Source: Candidatus Eisenbacteria bacterium | GTDB taxonomy: Bacteria; Desulfobacterota; Binatia; DP-6 | NCBI GenBank assembly: GCA_035577985.1 | Contig: DATJZY010000131.1 | Coordinates: 1-44,883, forward strand | DNA length: 44,883 nucleotides | Reading direction: 5' to 3' | Shown here: piece after piece, positions 22,718-31,343 of the stretch | Layout: each line of letters opens with the position of its first letter | How positions within the stretch are numbered: the first letter of the stretch is position 1 | Translations under genes and position numbers: made by a program | The notes under the pieces: generated by a model | What the model saw: only the letters and a program-made list of their open reading frames with translations | Database searches by the model: none | What the model was told of the DNA's origin: nothing

Positions 22718-24571
22718 GTGCCGCGCGTGATGCGCCGGCTGGTCCTCGCCCTGCCCGGGCTCGCGATCGCCCTGGGCTTCGTGTTCGGCCTGCGGCGCCT
22801 CGACAACACCGACACCTGGTGGCACCTCGCCGGCGGGCGCTGGATCGTCACGCACCGGGCGGTCCCGTGGACGGATCCGCTCTCATGGACGGTCCCCGAC
22901 CACCCCTGGATCAACGTGCAGTGGCTCTACGACGTCGTGCTCTACGGCCTCTACCAGGTGGGCGGACCGAGCGGCCTCGTCGTGGTCTCGGCGCTCGCGT
23001 ACACCCTCGCCGCGGCGCTCCTCGTCGTGAACGTCCGGCGTCACGTGGGGCCGCTCGTCACCACCGTCCTGTGCGCGTGGGCGATCCTGGTGTCGCAGGA
23101 GCGCTTCGCGATCCGTCCGGAGATGGTCTCGTTTCCGCTCCTGCAGGTCGTGCTCTGGATCTACGGCACCGGCCGCACCGACGGGAGCCGGCGGCTCTGG
23201 CTCCTTCCCGCCGTGATGTGCCTGTGGGCCAACTGCCATTCGCTCTTCATCGTCGGCGACGTCGTCATCGCCTGCCACATGGTCGGGAGCCTGGTGACCG
23301 ACCTGCCGATCCTTCCGCCGGGGTGGCGGCGTCCGATCTCGCCCGCCGTCCGCCGCAGGGTGCTCGTCACGGGACTCGCCGGGTTCGCGGCGACGGCGCT
23401 CGGACCGTTCGGCGTGACCGGAGCGACGTTCCCGTTGGTCCTCATGTCGCGCATCAACGGCGACCATCCGCTGTTCCGCGGCATCGGCGAGATGCGGCGT
23501 CCGTGGGAGGGCTACTTCGTCACGTTCTCGGTCACGGCGTACCAGGTGCTGTTCGTCTTCTCCGTCGCCGTCGTCCTCGCCGCGCTCGCCGTGGCGGCGC
23601 TGCAGCGCGGCGGCGGGACCGCGGGCGGCAGCAAGGGCGCGGGGCGCGCCGAGCGCCGGCGCAAGGGCATGCCGTCCGCGCCCCCGCGCCAGGAGACGCC
23701 GGAGCCGCGCGCGCCGCTCGTGCACGTCGACCTCGCCGACCTCGCCGCCTTCGCGGGCCTCGCCTATCTCTCGCTGCTCGCGCGGCGCAACATGGCGCTC
23801 TTCGCGCTCGGCGGCATGCCGTGCGTCGCCGCCTGCCTCGCCCTCCTGGCGACGCGGCTACCGCAGGCGGCGACACGGGTGATGCAGCAACTCGAAGTCG
23901 CGCTCGCCGTCGTGGTCGCGCCCGCCATGCTCGCGGCCGGCTGGTTCGTCGCCTCCAACGGCTTCTTTCGATGGAACGGCGAGCTGCACGAGTTCGGCAC
24001 CGGCGTGCTCGACGTGCTCTTCCCGATCCGCGCGGCGGAGTTCATGAAAGCGCAAGGGCTCCCCGGGCCGCTCTTCAACGACTTCACGAACGGCGGCTAT
24101 CTCTCCTGGGCCGAGCCCATCCCCGGCGGCGTGTACGTCGATGGCCGCACCGAGGTCTACGACGTCGACTTCCTCGGCCCGTACATGCAGCAGGTGGCGA
24201 ATCCGAGCGCCTGGCAGGCCGAGATGGACCGGCGCGACGTGCAGACGGTCCTCTTCTTCCACTGGTGGCCGAACCACCAGGCGCTCCTGCGCTATCTCGT
24301 CCGCGAGGGCCGCTGGTCGCTCGTGTACTACGACGAGACGTCCGTGCTGCTCGTGCGAGCCGGTCACGGGGACCTCGTCGCCCGCGCGTCGGAAGCGTTT
24401 GCCGACGAGCGCAAGGCCACGGAGGAGAAGCTGCTCGCGCCCGTCGACTCGTGGCAATGGCCGGTCGGGCGCGCCCGCGGGCTCTCGACCTACGCCACCT
24501 TGCTGCAGACGATGGGCAAGGGCGCCGACGCGCAGCGCTTCATGCGCCGCATGCACGAGCTCGGGTTCTGA
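22718..24571 (+). CDS. Polytopic membrane protein, glycosyltransferase-like (GT-C type)
   Basis: A 617-aa integral membrane protein with roughly nine to eleven hydrophobic helices. After the first helix comes RRLDNTDTWWHLAGGRWIVTH with acidic residues at the position where GT-C transferases (PMT/ArnT-like) hold their catalytic Asp. The similar phrase TDPLSWTVPDHPWINVQWLYD is common in bacterial GT-C relatives. A Lys/Arg/Pro-rich cytoplasmic loop lies around residues 300-330. The C-terminal third (about residues 420-617) is a soluble domain with FNDFTNGGYLSWAEP and GGVYVDGRTEVYD. It probably transfers a lipid-linked sugar outside the cytoplasm, but this rests on layout. GTG 22718 is used; an ATG four codons on (22730) is equally good. 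Confidence 0.7.
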   Translation: MPRVMRRLVLALPGLAIALGFVFGLRRLDNTDTWWHLAGGRWIVTHRAVPWTDPLSWTVPDHPWINVQWLYDVVLYGLYQVGGPSGLVVVSALAYTLAAALLVVNVRRHVGPLVTTVLCAWAILVSQERFAIRPEMVSFPLLQVVLWIYGTGRTDGSRRLWLLPAVMCLWANCHSLFIVGDVVIACHMVGSLVTDLPILPPGWRRPISPAVRRRVLVTGLAGFAATALGPFGVTGATFPLVLMSRINGDHPLFRGIGEMRRPWEGYFVTFSVTAYQVLFVFSVAVVLAALAVAALQRGGGTAGGSKGAGRAERRRKGMPSAPPRQETPEPRAPLVHVDLADLAAFAGLAYLSLLARRNMALFALGGMPCVAACLALLATRLPQAATRVMQQLEVALAVVVAPAMLAAGWFVASNGFFRWNGELHEFGTGVLDVLFPIRAAEFMKAQGLPGPLFNDFTNGGYLSWAEPIPGGVYVDGRTEVYDVDFLGPYMQQVANPSAWQAEMDRRDVQTVLFFHWWPNHQALLRYLVREGRWSLVYYDETSVLLVRAGHGDLVARASEAFADERKATEEKLLAPVDSWQWPVGRARGLSTYATLLQTMGKGADAQRFMRRMHELGF

Positions 24572-24642
24572 GCGACGGATCGTGGCGGCATAGTCCGGGT
24601 GCAGGGATTGTCGCGGGACGGCGGCGCGGGCAGGCCGGCCGA

Positions 24643-26166
24643 ATGCTCGCGCGCATCCGCTCCGGCGCCCTCTCCGGCATCGACGCCATCCTGGTCGACG
24701 TGGAGGTGGACGTGGCGCCCGGCCTGCCGCAGACGACGACCGTCGGCCTCCCCGACGGCGCGGTGCGCGAGGGACGCGATCGCATCCGGGCGGCCCTCCG
24801 GAACTCGGGCTTCGACTATCCCCAGCGGCGCATCACGGTGAACCTGGCGCCCGCGGGCGTGCGCAAGGAGGGCGTCGCCTACGATCTGCCGATCGCCCTC
24901 GCCCTGCTCGCCGCCGAAGGGAAGCCGCCGCTTCCCGATCTCGGCGGCTGGTGCGTCCTCGGCGAGCTCGGCCTGGACGGTCGCATCCACGGCATCCGTG
25001 GCGCGCTCCCGATCGCGACCGCCGCGCGCGCGGCCGGGCTGCGCGGCATGGTGGTGCCGGGCGCGAACGCAGCCGAGGCCGCGATCGCCGGAGGACCGCC
25101 GGTGCTCGGCGTGTCGACGCTCGCCGAAGCCGTCGCCGTCTTCCGCGGCGAGCTGTCGCCCGCGCCGGCGACGGTCGACGCGGGCGCGCTCCTCGCCGAG
25201 CGACCGGTGGCCGCCGACGATTTCGCCGAGGTGCGCGGCCAGGCGCACGCGAAGCGCGCGCTCGAGGTGGCGGCGGCGGGCGCGCACAACGTGCTGCTGC
25301 TCGGGCCGCCCGGGTCGGGCAAGACGATGCTCGCGCGCCGCCTGACGTCGATCCTGCCGCCCCTCCGCCTGGACGAGGCGATCGACGTGACCGCCGTCCA
25401 CAGCGTCGCGGGGCTCCTCGGCGACGGGCCGCTCGTGACGGCGCGCCCCTTCCGCGCGCCCCACTCGTCCATCTCGGACGCCGCGCTGCTCGGCGGCGGC
25501 CATCCCGTCCGGCCCGGCGAGATCACCCTCGCCCATCGCGGGGTCCTCTTCATGGACGAGCTGCCGGAGTTCCGTCGCAACGCCCTGGAGCCGCTACGGC
25601 AGCCGCTCGAGGCGCGCCGCATCACGGTCGCGCGAAGCGCCGGCAGCATCGTCTTCCCCGCCGACTTCCAGCTCGTAGCCGCCATGAACCCGTGTGACTG
25701 TGGATGGCTGGGCGATCCCTCGAACCGCTGTCGCTGCACGCCACCACAGATCGCGCGCTACCGCAGCCGCGTGTCGGGCCCGCTGCTCGACCGGATCGAC
25801 CTGCATGTCGAGGTGCCGCGCGTGCCGGTGGGGCTGCTCGGCGACGACGAGGCGCGCGGCGAGCCCTCGGCGGCGATCCGCACGCGGGTCGAAGCCGGGC
25901 GAGCGCGACAGCGGGTGCGGGGCGCGTGCCTCAACGCGCAGCTTCCACCCCGCGAGCTGCGGCGGGTCGCGCCGCTCGACGCGCGCGGGCGGCAGCTCCT
26001 CGAAGCGGCGAGCGAGCGGCTCGGGCTCTCGGCGCGCGCCTACACGCGAATCGTCCGGGTGGCGCGGACGATCGCGGACCTCGCGGGGGAAGAGCGGATC
26101 ACGCCCGCGCATCTCGCCGAGGCGATCCAGTACCGGAGTCTCGACCGGACGCTCCCGAGAGCGTGA
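24643..26166 (+). CDS. comM: YifB/ComM-type Mg-chelatase-like AAA+ ATPase
   Basis: A 507-aa AAA+ protein. Its family member ComM is a branch-migration helicase needed for chromosomal integration of DNA during natural transformation. The N-terminal ChlI-type domain has GLPDGAVREGRDRIRAALRNSG and RITVNLAPAGVRKEG. Walker A is GPPGSGKT at residues 221-228, and Walker B is in VLFMDELPEF. The sensor region includes AAMNPCDCGWLGDPSNRCRC and SGPLLDRIDLHVEVPRV, with the four cysteines usual for this family. The C-terminal Mg-chelatase domain ends the protein (LSARAYTRIVRVARTIADLA). The ATG at 24643 begins the typical MLARIRSGALSG start. With dprA in the same window it supports competence or DNA-uptake capability. 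Confidence 0.95.
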   Translation: MLARIRSGALSGIDAILVDVEVDVAPGLPQTTTVGLPDGAVREGRDRIRAALRNSGFDYPQRRITVNLAPAGVRKEGVAYDLPIALALLAAEGKPPLPDLGGWCVLGELGLDGRIHGIRGALPIATAARAAGLRGMVVPGANAAEAAIAGGPPVLGVSTLAEAVAVFRGELSPAPATVDAGALLAERPVAADDFAEVRGQAHAKRALEVAAAGAHNVLLLGPPGSGKTMLARRLTSILPPLRLDEAIDVTAVHSVAGLLGDGPLVTARPFRAPHSSISDAALLGGGHPVRPGEITLAHRGVLFMDELPEFRRNALEPLRQPLEARRITVARSAGSIVFPADFQLVAAMNPCDCGWLGDPSNRCRCTPPQIARYRSRVSGPLLDRIDLHVEVPRVPVGLLGDDEARGEPSAAIRTRVEAGRARQRVRGACLNAQLPPRELRRVAPLDARGRQLLEAASERLGLSARAYTRIVRVARTIADLAGEERITPAHLAEAIQYRSLDRTLPRA

Positions 26167-26176
26167 CCGCGACCGC

Positions 26177-26770
26177 TCAGCGCGCCGCGCGCAGCATCGG
26201 GGTCACCAGCGGCGATCCGCCCACGCGGATCTCCCGGATCACGTCGAACCCGTGCCGCCGGTACAACGACACGTTCGCCGGGTTCGACGACTCGAGATAG
26301 GCGGGCTGGTGCTGCTCGTCGACGCGGGCGAGCGTCGCCCGCAAGAGCGCGGCGCCGATGCCCTGCCCCTGATGCGCCGGATCGACGCCGATGAACGCGA
26401 GATGCCAGTGCGGCCCCTTCGGATGCGCGGCGCCCATCTGCTCGAGGATCGACAGCACCTCGGATCGCGCCGGCTCCGCAATCGTCTCGTTGGTGAGGCG
26501 TTCCAGGGCCTCGTCGTCGGGCGTCACGCCGGGCGGCAGCCACAGCGTCCCGCCGAGGAAAGCGTCGGTCACGTGCGCCCCGCCGCTCCCGAACGCGCCG
26601 CCGCCGAAGCCGTGCACCAGATCCGGGAAGTGGCGGAGGTAGTCGCGCGGCTCGGGCCAGAGCCAGCGCATGATCGGATCGGCGGCGAACGCCGTCACCT
26701 GGACGCCGACGGCTCGCGCCACGTCGCCATGCCGAACCGGGCGGACCTTCGGCTCCGGGATCGCCTTCAT
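26177..26770 (-). CDS. GNAT-family N-acetyltransferase
   Basis: A 197-aa acyl-CoA-dependent acetyltransferase. The acetyl-CoA loop is visible in the second half: IGVDPAHQGQGIGAALL contains the Q-x-x-G-x-G/A pyrophosphate-binding pattern. It is followed by YLESSNPANVSLYRRHGFDVI, a strong GNAT C-terminal signature. The N-terminal half has VRHGDVARAV and WLPPGVTPDDEAL, as in small-molecule GNATs of actinobacterial or deltaproteobacterial type. ATG 26770 was chosen; in-frame GTG codons at 26779 and 26785 are also possible. The gene is convergent with comM, ten bases apart. The substrate cannot be named. Confidence 0.92.
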   Translation of the reverse strand: MKAIPEPKVRPVRHGDVARAVGVQVTAFAADPIMRWLWPEPRDYLRHFPDLVHGFGGGAFGSGGAHVTDAFLGGTLWLPPGVTPDDEALERLTNETIAEPARSEVLSILEQMGAAHPKGPHWHLAFIGVDPAHQGQGIGAALLRATLARVDEQHQPAYLESSNPANVSLYRRHGFDVIREIRVGGSPLVTPMLRAAR

Positions 26771-26832
26771 CCGGTTCACGCGCACCTACCCGATGGTCGC
26801 GCCGGATGCCAGGGGTGTGCGATAGGCCGCCC

Positions 26833-26918
26833 ATGGCGATGCTCCGGATCGGCGACGTACGGATCTCGCGCGTCGAGGAGTCCTTCAGCGTGGCCACGGG
26901 CGCGCTGCCGTCGCCGCG
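26833..26918 (+). pseudogene. Possible 5' remnant of an MBL-fold metallo-hydrolase gene
   Basis: An open stretch starting ATGGCGATG encodes MAMLRIGDVRISRVEESF and a few more residues. This resembles the conserved start of many MBL-fold metallo-hydrolases (RIGDVxIxRVEE). After about 30 codons the frame becomes plain antisense of the epoxide hydrolase gene and no MBL metal motif (HxHxDH) follows. If real, a deletion or rearrangement joined the start of one gene to the 3' end of the epoxide hydrolase gene. The evidence is a short N-terminal likeness only. Confidence 0.3.
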
Positions 26919-26919
26919 C

Positions 26920-28065
26920 TCAGCGCATGAGGCGAAAGCAGGCCCGCAGCTCCGCGACGAAGAGCGCGGGCTGCTCGAACGCGGCGAAGTGGCCGCCGCG
27001 GTCGAGCTCGTTCCAGTACACGATGTTCCTGTAGCGCTTCTCCGCCCACGACCGCGGCACCGGCACGATCTCCTTCGGGAAGATGCTGCAGCCGGCCGGC
27101 AGCGCGACGGTGCGATCGCGCCCGCCCTGGAACTCCTTGCCGAAGCTCTCCCAGTAGAGCCGGGCGGAGGACGCGCCCGAGCGGGTGAGCCAGTAGAGCA
27201 TCACGTTGTCGAGGAGCGCGTCGCGCGCGATGGCGTTCTCGGGATGCCCGTTGCAGTCCGTCCACGACCAGAACTTCTCGAGAATCCAGGCGGCCTGGCC
27301 CGCCGGTGAATCGACGAGCCCGTAGCCGAGCGTCTGCGGCCGTGTCGACTGCTGCTTCGAATAGCCGGCGTCCCATTCGCGATAGTGCCGCGAGCCGTCG
27401 AGCGCGCGGCGCTCGCGCTCGGTCGGATTCGTGAGACCTTCAGGCGCGCCGGCGTTCGGCATGTTCAGGTGGATGCCGATGCAGCGGCCGCGGTTCTGGA
27501 TGCCGATCGCCGTCGTGACGGCCGCTCCCCAGTCGCCGCCCTGCGCGACCCAGCGCGCGTAGCCGAGTCGCCCCATGAGCGTGTCCCAGGCCTCGGCGAT
27601 CTTCTCGACGCCCCATCCGGGTCGCGTCGGCTTGCCGGAGAAGCCGTAGCCGGGAAGCGACGGACAGACGACGTGGAACGCGTCCGCGGCACGGCCGCCG
27701 TGCGCCGTCGGGTCGGCGAGGGGACCGATCACCTCGAGGAACTCGACGACGGAGCCCGGCCAGCCGTGCGTCATCACGATCGGCAGCGCGCCCGCGTGCG
27801 GGCTCCGCACGTGCAGGCCGTGGATGTCGACGCCATCGATGGCCGTCACGAACTGCGGAAGGCGATTGAGGCGCGCCTCGGTCGCGCGCCAGTCGTAGCG
27901 CTCGGCCCAGTACGCACAGACCTCCTGTACGTAGGCGAGCGGGATGCCCTGCGACCAGTCGTCCGGTGTTTCGGCGTCGGGCCAGCGCGTCGCGCGCAGG
28001 CGGCGCTGCAAGTCGAGGAGCTCCTCGTCGGGGACGTCGATGCGGAAAGGTCGCACGTCGCTCAT
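26920..28065 (-). CDS. Epoxide hydrolase (EHN-type alpha/beta hydrolase)
   Basis: A 381-aa enzyme that opens epoxides to diols through a covalent ester. The N-terminal EHN domain is present (PFRIDVPDEELLDLQRRLR, RLNRLPQF). The oxyanion motif HGWPGS spans residues 100-105. The nucleophile is Asp178 in QGGDWGAAV. A catalytic histidine is in DRGGHFAAFEQP near the C-terminus, and the lid region holds the Tyr-rich segment expected to activate the epoxide. The start at ATG 28065 follows a G-rich site. The gene lies 11 bases downstream of the collagen-like gene on the same strand. The epoxide may be a terpene, juvenile-hormone-like or xenobiotic compound; it cannot be told. Confidence 0.93.
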   Translation of the reverse strand: MSDVRPFRIDVPDEELLDLQRRLRATRWPDAETPDDWSQGIPLAYVQEVCAYWAERYDWRATEARLNRLPQFVTAIDGVDIHGLHVRSPHAGALPIVMTHGWPGSVVEFLEVIGPLADPTAHGGRAADAFHVVCPSLPGYGFSGKPTRPGWGVEKIAEAWDTLMGRLGYARWVAQGGDWGAAVTTAIGIQNRGRCIGIHLNMPNAGAPEGLTNPTERERRALDGSRHYREWDAGYSKQQSTRPQTLGYGLVDSPAGQAAWILEKFWSWTDCNGHPENAIARDALLDNVMLYWLTRSGASSARLYWESFGKEFQGGRDRTVALPAGCSIFPKEIVPVPRSWAEKRYRNIVYWNELDRGGHFAAFEQPALFVAELRACFRLMR

Positions 28066-28076
28066 GGCCGCCCCCG

Positions 28077-28625
28077 TTACATCACGGCGATCGCCACGGA
28101 CAGCCGGACCGCCTCGAAGACCATGCCGTTCGTCATCGTGTCCTGCCGGTAGCGGCCGGTCAGGACGGCGACCGAGTTCGCCGGGCATCCGACCTGATCG
28201 TCGGTTCCCACCGCGGACTGGATGACGTTGACGGAGTCGTTGAACCCCGGATCGTGGAACGTCGTCAGGATCACGGCCGACTTGGCGTCGATCGACGGGT
28301 CGAGCACGAAGCAGGTCACGTCCACGAGCACGGGATTCGCGACGATGCTCGTGACGTTCTTGCTCGGAAGGCCAGCACACGGCTCCGCGACCAAACCGCC
28401 GACCGACGTTTGCGAGCAGGCAAAGGCTCGCGCTTCGCCGGCGGGTCCCGCGTCGCCTTTCGGACCGACGAGCCCGAGGCTCGCCGGATCGACGACCGTC
28501 TCACGCTTCTTGCACGACTCGCGCGCGAACAGCGCGCCCGACCGCTTCTGGCACAGGACGGCCGCCTGGCCGACGGCGGCGGCGGCGGACAGGAACGTGA
28601 GCGCCATGACGAACGATCGCAGCAT
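28077..28625 (-). CDS. Exported collagen-like (GxY) protein
   Basis: A 182-aa protein with a signal peptide (MLRSFVMALTFLSAAAAVGQA). The head LCQKRSGALFARESCKKRE is followed by a very short collagen-like stretch (GPKGDAGPAG). This head-plus-collagen design is common in exported proteins of deltaproteobacterial and related genomes. The rest (about residues 65-182) is beta-rich with several cysteines and probably forms a trimeric globular domain. An AAGGAG site eight to nine bases upstream supports the ATG. It shares an upstream gap of about 90 bases with the divergent delta-60 repeat gene and overlaps no gene. The exact role is unknown. Confidence 0.75.
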   Translation of the reverse strand: MLRSFVMALTFLSAAAAVGQAAVLCQKRSGALFARESCKKRETVVDPASLGLVGPKGDAGPAGEARAFACSQTSVGGLVAEPCAGLPSKNVTSIVANPVLVDVTCFVLDPSIDAKSAVILTTFHDPGFNDSVNVIQSAVGTDDQVGCPANSVAVLTGRYRQDTMTNGMVFEAVRLSVAIAVM

Positions 28626-28715
28626 TGGGGGGTCTCCTTCGAGTCCACCCATACCACGACGCCGCGCGACGCGGCTTCGGTTGCGTCGCGCGAGAGCATC
28701 CGGCAATGCGCGCAT

Positions 28716-30449
28716 ATGCGCGCCCTCGGTCCCCTCGCCCTCGCGTGCCTGTCAGCGACCGCGGTGCTCGCCGCGCCGCCGGGTGCGTTCGATCCCTCGT
28801 TCAACGGCGGCAACCCGGTCCTGCTCGACGTCGCCAAGACCGTGCCGCGCAGTAGCGGCCTCACGAGCGTCGTCTTCGACGCGCAAGGCCGCATCATGGT
28901 GGCGGGGAACACGACGGACGCGACCGCGCATACGGCCGTCCTGATCGCCCGCCTGCTCGGCGACGGCACGGTGGACGCGACGTTCGGCGACGGTGGATCT
29001 CGGATCGCCCAGATGGGCCTCGGCTCCGGTACGAACCAGCCGTACTCCGTGGCCTTCAGCATCGGACCCCGGCCGGCCGGCGCGGGTTGGCTCGTCGGCG
29101 GGTACGCGAGCGGGTCCGACGACCGCCGCGCGCCCTTCGCAGGCGCGTTCGACGCCGGCGGCGGCGTCGACATCGGCTTCGGCAACGGCGGGAGCGTGCG
29201 ACCGCAGCCGGCCGGCTCGGCGCCGGCCGAGACGTTCGGCGAGGGCGCCGGGTTCGCCGCCGACGGCACGTCGTACGTCGCCTGCACCATCGAGACGACG
29301 CCTGCCACCGGCGCGAACCGCATGTTCGCCGTGGTGGCCGTCACACCCCAAGGCCAGCCCCTCACGAGCTTCGGGACGCAGCCCGGCGCGTTCGTGGGCT
29401 CGTTCTCGCAGACGACCGACACGGGATCCTACGGGTCGCAGCCCCTGGTCACACCGAACGGCATCCTCGTGGCCGGGACCACGCTCGACGCCACGGGCCG
29501 CCAGCAGATCCTGCTCGTGCGCCTCACGAGCGGCGGGCTCCTAGATACCGGATTCGCCGGCGGGGCCGGCTTCGTCCGCAAGCAGGTCGCCGACACCGGC
29601 GGAAGCGACTCGCAGGGCAGCGGGGTCGCGGTCGGCCCGAGCGGCGAGATCTATCTCGCCGGACGTGCCGACGACAGCGACGATCGGTTCGCCTTCTCGG
29701 TGACGAGGATCACCGTCGCCGGCAACGTCGACGCGACCTTCGGCACGGCGGGAACGCGGCACATCCAGACCTCGCTCGGCACCGACCAATACTCGAGCTC
29801 GGCCGCGAACGACGTGGCCGTCCAGGCGGACGGCAAGGTGATCCTCGTGGGCTCCTCGTCGAACGCCGTCGACCAGAACGAAGCCGTCGTGCTGCGCCTC
29901 GACGTCGACGGCAACCTCGACCCGAGCTTCGGCGCCAGCGGCGTCGTCCGGATCGACATGGGAGATCGTGTGTCGTTGTCGAGCGGCGTCATCGCGCCGG
30001 ATGGCAATTCCTTGGTCGTCGCCGGCGGCACCAGTACCGGGTCGGTGGCGAGCGGCCTGGTCGCGCGCATTCTGCTCGTGGAGTCGACGACCACCACGAC
30101 GACGCTCGTGCCCGGCGGCTGCGAGGCCGTGCCGTCCATCGCCGGCGCGCGATGCCGCATCGGCGTGCTGTCGACGGCGCTCGGGGACGGCGCACCCGAG
30201 GGGCGGCTCAAGACCCGGGTCACCAAGACGCTCACCCGCGCGGCGGCGCGGCTCGACGGGGCCGAGGCGCTGAGCGGCCGCAAGCGCAAGGCGCGGCTCC
30301 GAAAGGCCGGCGCCCTTCTTCGTCGCGCGAGCCATCAGTTGGGCTCGCGCCTCGCCCAGCGGACGCTGCCCGAGTCGCTTCGCACGGGGCTGCGCGCGCA
30401 GGCCGACGCCATCGCAACGGAGCTGGCCACGCTCGCCGCGAGCGCCTAG
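28716..30449 (+). CDS. Exported delta-60 repeat protein with Thr-linker and basic helical tail
   Basis: A 577-aa protein with a signal peptide (MRALGPLALACLSATAVLA). About seven repeats of roughly 55-60 residues follow, each with a phrase such as GTVDATFGDGG, GNVDATFGTAG or GNLDPSFGASG. These are the delta-60 motif, expected to form a beta-propeller or solenoid. After the repeats a short Thr-rich linker (ESTTTTTTLVPGGC) leads into a basic all-helical C-terminal region of about 110 residues with two Cys. That tail resembles the end of the CSLREA protein at 41445-43340. The ATG at 28716 starts a proper signal peptide. It is likely exposed on the cell surface. Confidence 0.85.
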   Translation: MRALGPLALACLSATAVLAAPPGAFDPSFNGGNPVLLDVAKTVPRSSGLTSVVFDAQGRIMVAGNTTDATAHTAVLIARLLGDGTVDATFGDGGSRIAQMGLGSGTNQPYSVAFSIGPRPAGAGWLVGGYASGSDDRRAPFAGAFDAGGGVDIGFGNGGSVRPQPAGSAPAETFGEGAGFAADGTSYVACTIETTPATGANRMFAVVAVTPQGQPLTSFGTQPGAFVGSFSQTTDTGSYGSQPLVTPNGILVAGTTLDATGRQQILLVRLTSGGLLDTGFAGGAGFVRKQVADTGGSDSQGSGVAVGPSGEIYLAGRADDSDDRFAFSVTRITVAGNVDATFGTAGTRHIQTSLGTDQYSSSAANDVAVQADGKVILVGSSSNAVDQNEAVVLRLDVDGNLDPSFGASGVVRIDMGDRVSLSSGVIAPDGNSLVVAGGTSTGSVASGLVARILLVESTTTTTTLVPGGCEAVPSIAGARCRIGVLSTALGDGAPEGRLKTRVTKTLTRAAARLDGAEALSGRKRKARLRKAGALLRRASHQLGSRLAQRTLPESLRTGLRAQADAIATELATLAASA

Positions 30450-30476
30450 CGATCGACCGGATTCGTCGCGCGGCGC

Positions 30477-31343
30477 TCAGGGCGACTCCTCGCCCAACCG
30501 GCCCTCGTCGAGCAGCTCCAGCGGATCGCGCAGCGACACCATGCCGAGGTAGCCGCCGTTCATCGCCAGCGCGTCGTGCACGGCGTAGCCCAGGACCTCC
30601 TGGCAGCGCCGCGGGAGCGTGCGCGCGATCGCCGGCGGCACCGCGAGGTAGTTGTTCTCCTCGGTGCGGAGCCACCCGAGCGTGTAGCTCATGTGGACCC
30701 CGCGCCGCCACCGGTCCGCGGTCGAGTTGGCGCCCCCGCCGTGGATCGTCGACCCCAGGTAGACGACGGCCGAGCCGGCACGCATCGTCGCGTCCGCGAT
30801 CTCGTGCGGCTCGGGATGGCGATCGTGGTCCCAGCGGTGGCTGCCGGGCGCCACGCGCGTCGCGCCGTTCGATGCGTCGAAGTCGACCAGCGCGACGATC
30901 GAGGCGAGCTGCAGCTCCGGATGCGGCCGCGGCACCAGGTTCCACACCAGCTCGTCGCGGTGCAGGAGCTGATGATCGGCCCCGGGCCCGCGCGCGATCA
31001 GATGCGCGAGGTTCAGCTGGTAGGTCGCGCACGACGGGCCGAGGACGGCGTCGCAGATGCCCAGGAAGAGCGGATGGATCATCACGCGTGTCGCGAACGT
31101 CCGCGACTTTCCGGCGATGCCGCCGACGTGCTTGGTGCGATCGCCGAAGAAGATCTGGATCGCCGGGTTGAGGTGCCGCATCGCCGGATCGGCGTGCGCG
31201 ACCCACCCGTCGATCTCGGCGTTGACGGCGGCGACCGTCGGCGCGTCGATGAGGTCGTCGACGATGACACCGCCGTCCTCGCGCAGAATGCGCACCACCT
31301 CCTCGACCGGCGCGGTCGCGGGCACGTGTCTCAGCTCGGCCAT
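30477..31343 (-). CDS. Phytanoyl-CoA dioxygenase-family Fe(II)/2-oxoglutarate oxygenase
   Basis: A 288-aa double-stranded beta-helix oxygenase. The iron ligands are His128 and Asp130 in LLHRDELVW and the distal His201 in STIHGGGANS, followed by arginines for 2-oxoglutarate (ADRWRRGVH). The GSHRWDHD loop is typical of PhyH proteins. These enzymes hydroxylate lipids or small natural products with oxygen and 2-oxoglutarate. The start ATG lies inside the 3' end of the upstream cyclase-type gene, with a GGAGGTG ribosome site there, so translation is coupled. The 13-base overlap ties it to a signalling protein, but the substrate remains open. Confidence 0.9.
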   Translation of the reverse strand: MAELRHVPATAPVEEVVRILREDGGVIVDDLIDAPTVAAVNAEIDGWVAHADPAMRHLNPAIQIFFGDRTKHVGGIAGKSRTFATRVMIHPLFLGICDAVLGPSCATYQLNLAHLIARGPGADHQLLHRDELVWNLVPRPHPELQLASIVALVDFDASNGATRVAPGSHRWDHDRHPEPHEIADATMRAGSAVVYLGSTIHGGGANSTADRWRRGVHMSYTLGWLRTEENNYLAVPPAIARTLPRRCQEVLGYAVHDALAMNGGYLGMVSLRDPLELLDEGRLGEESP

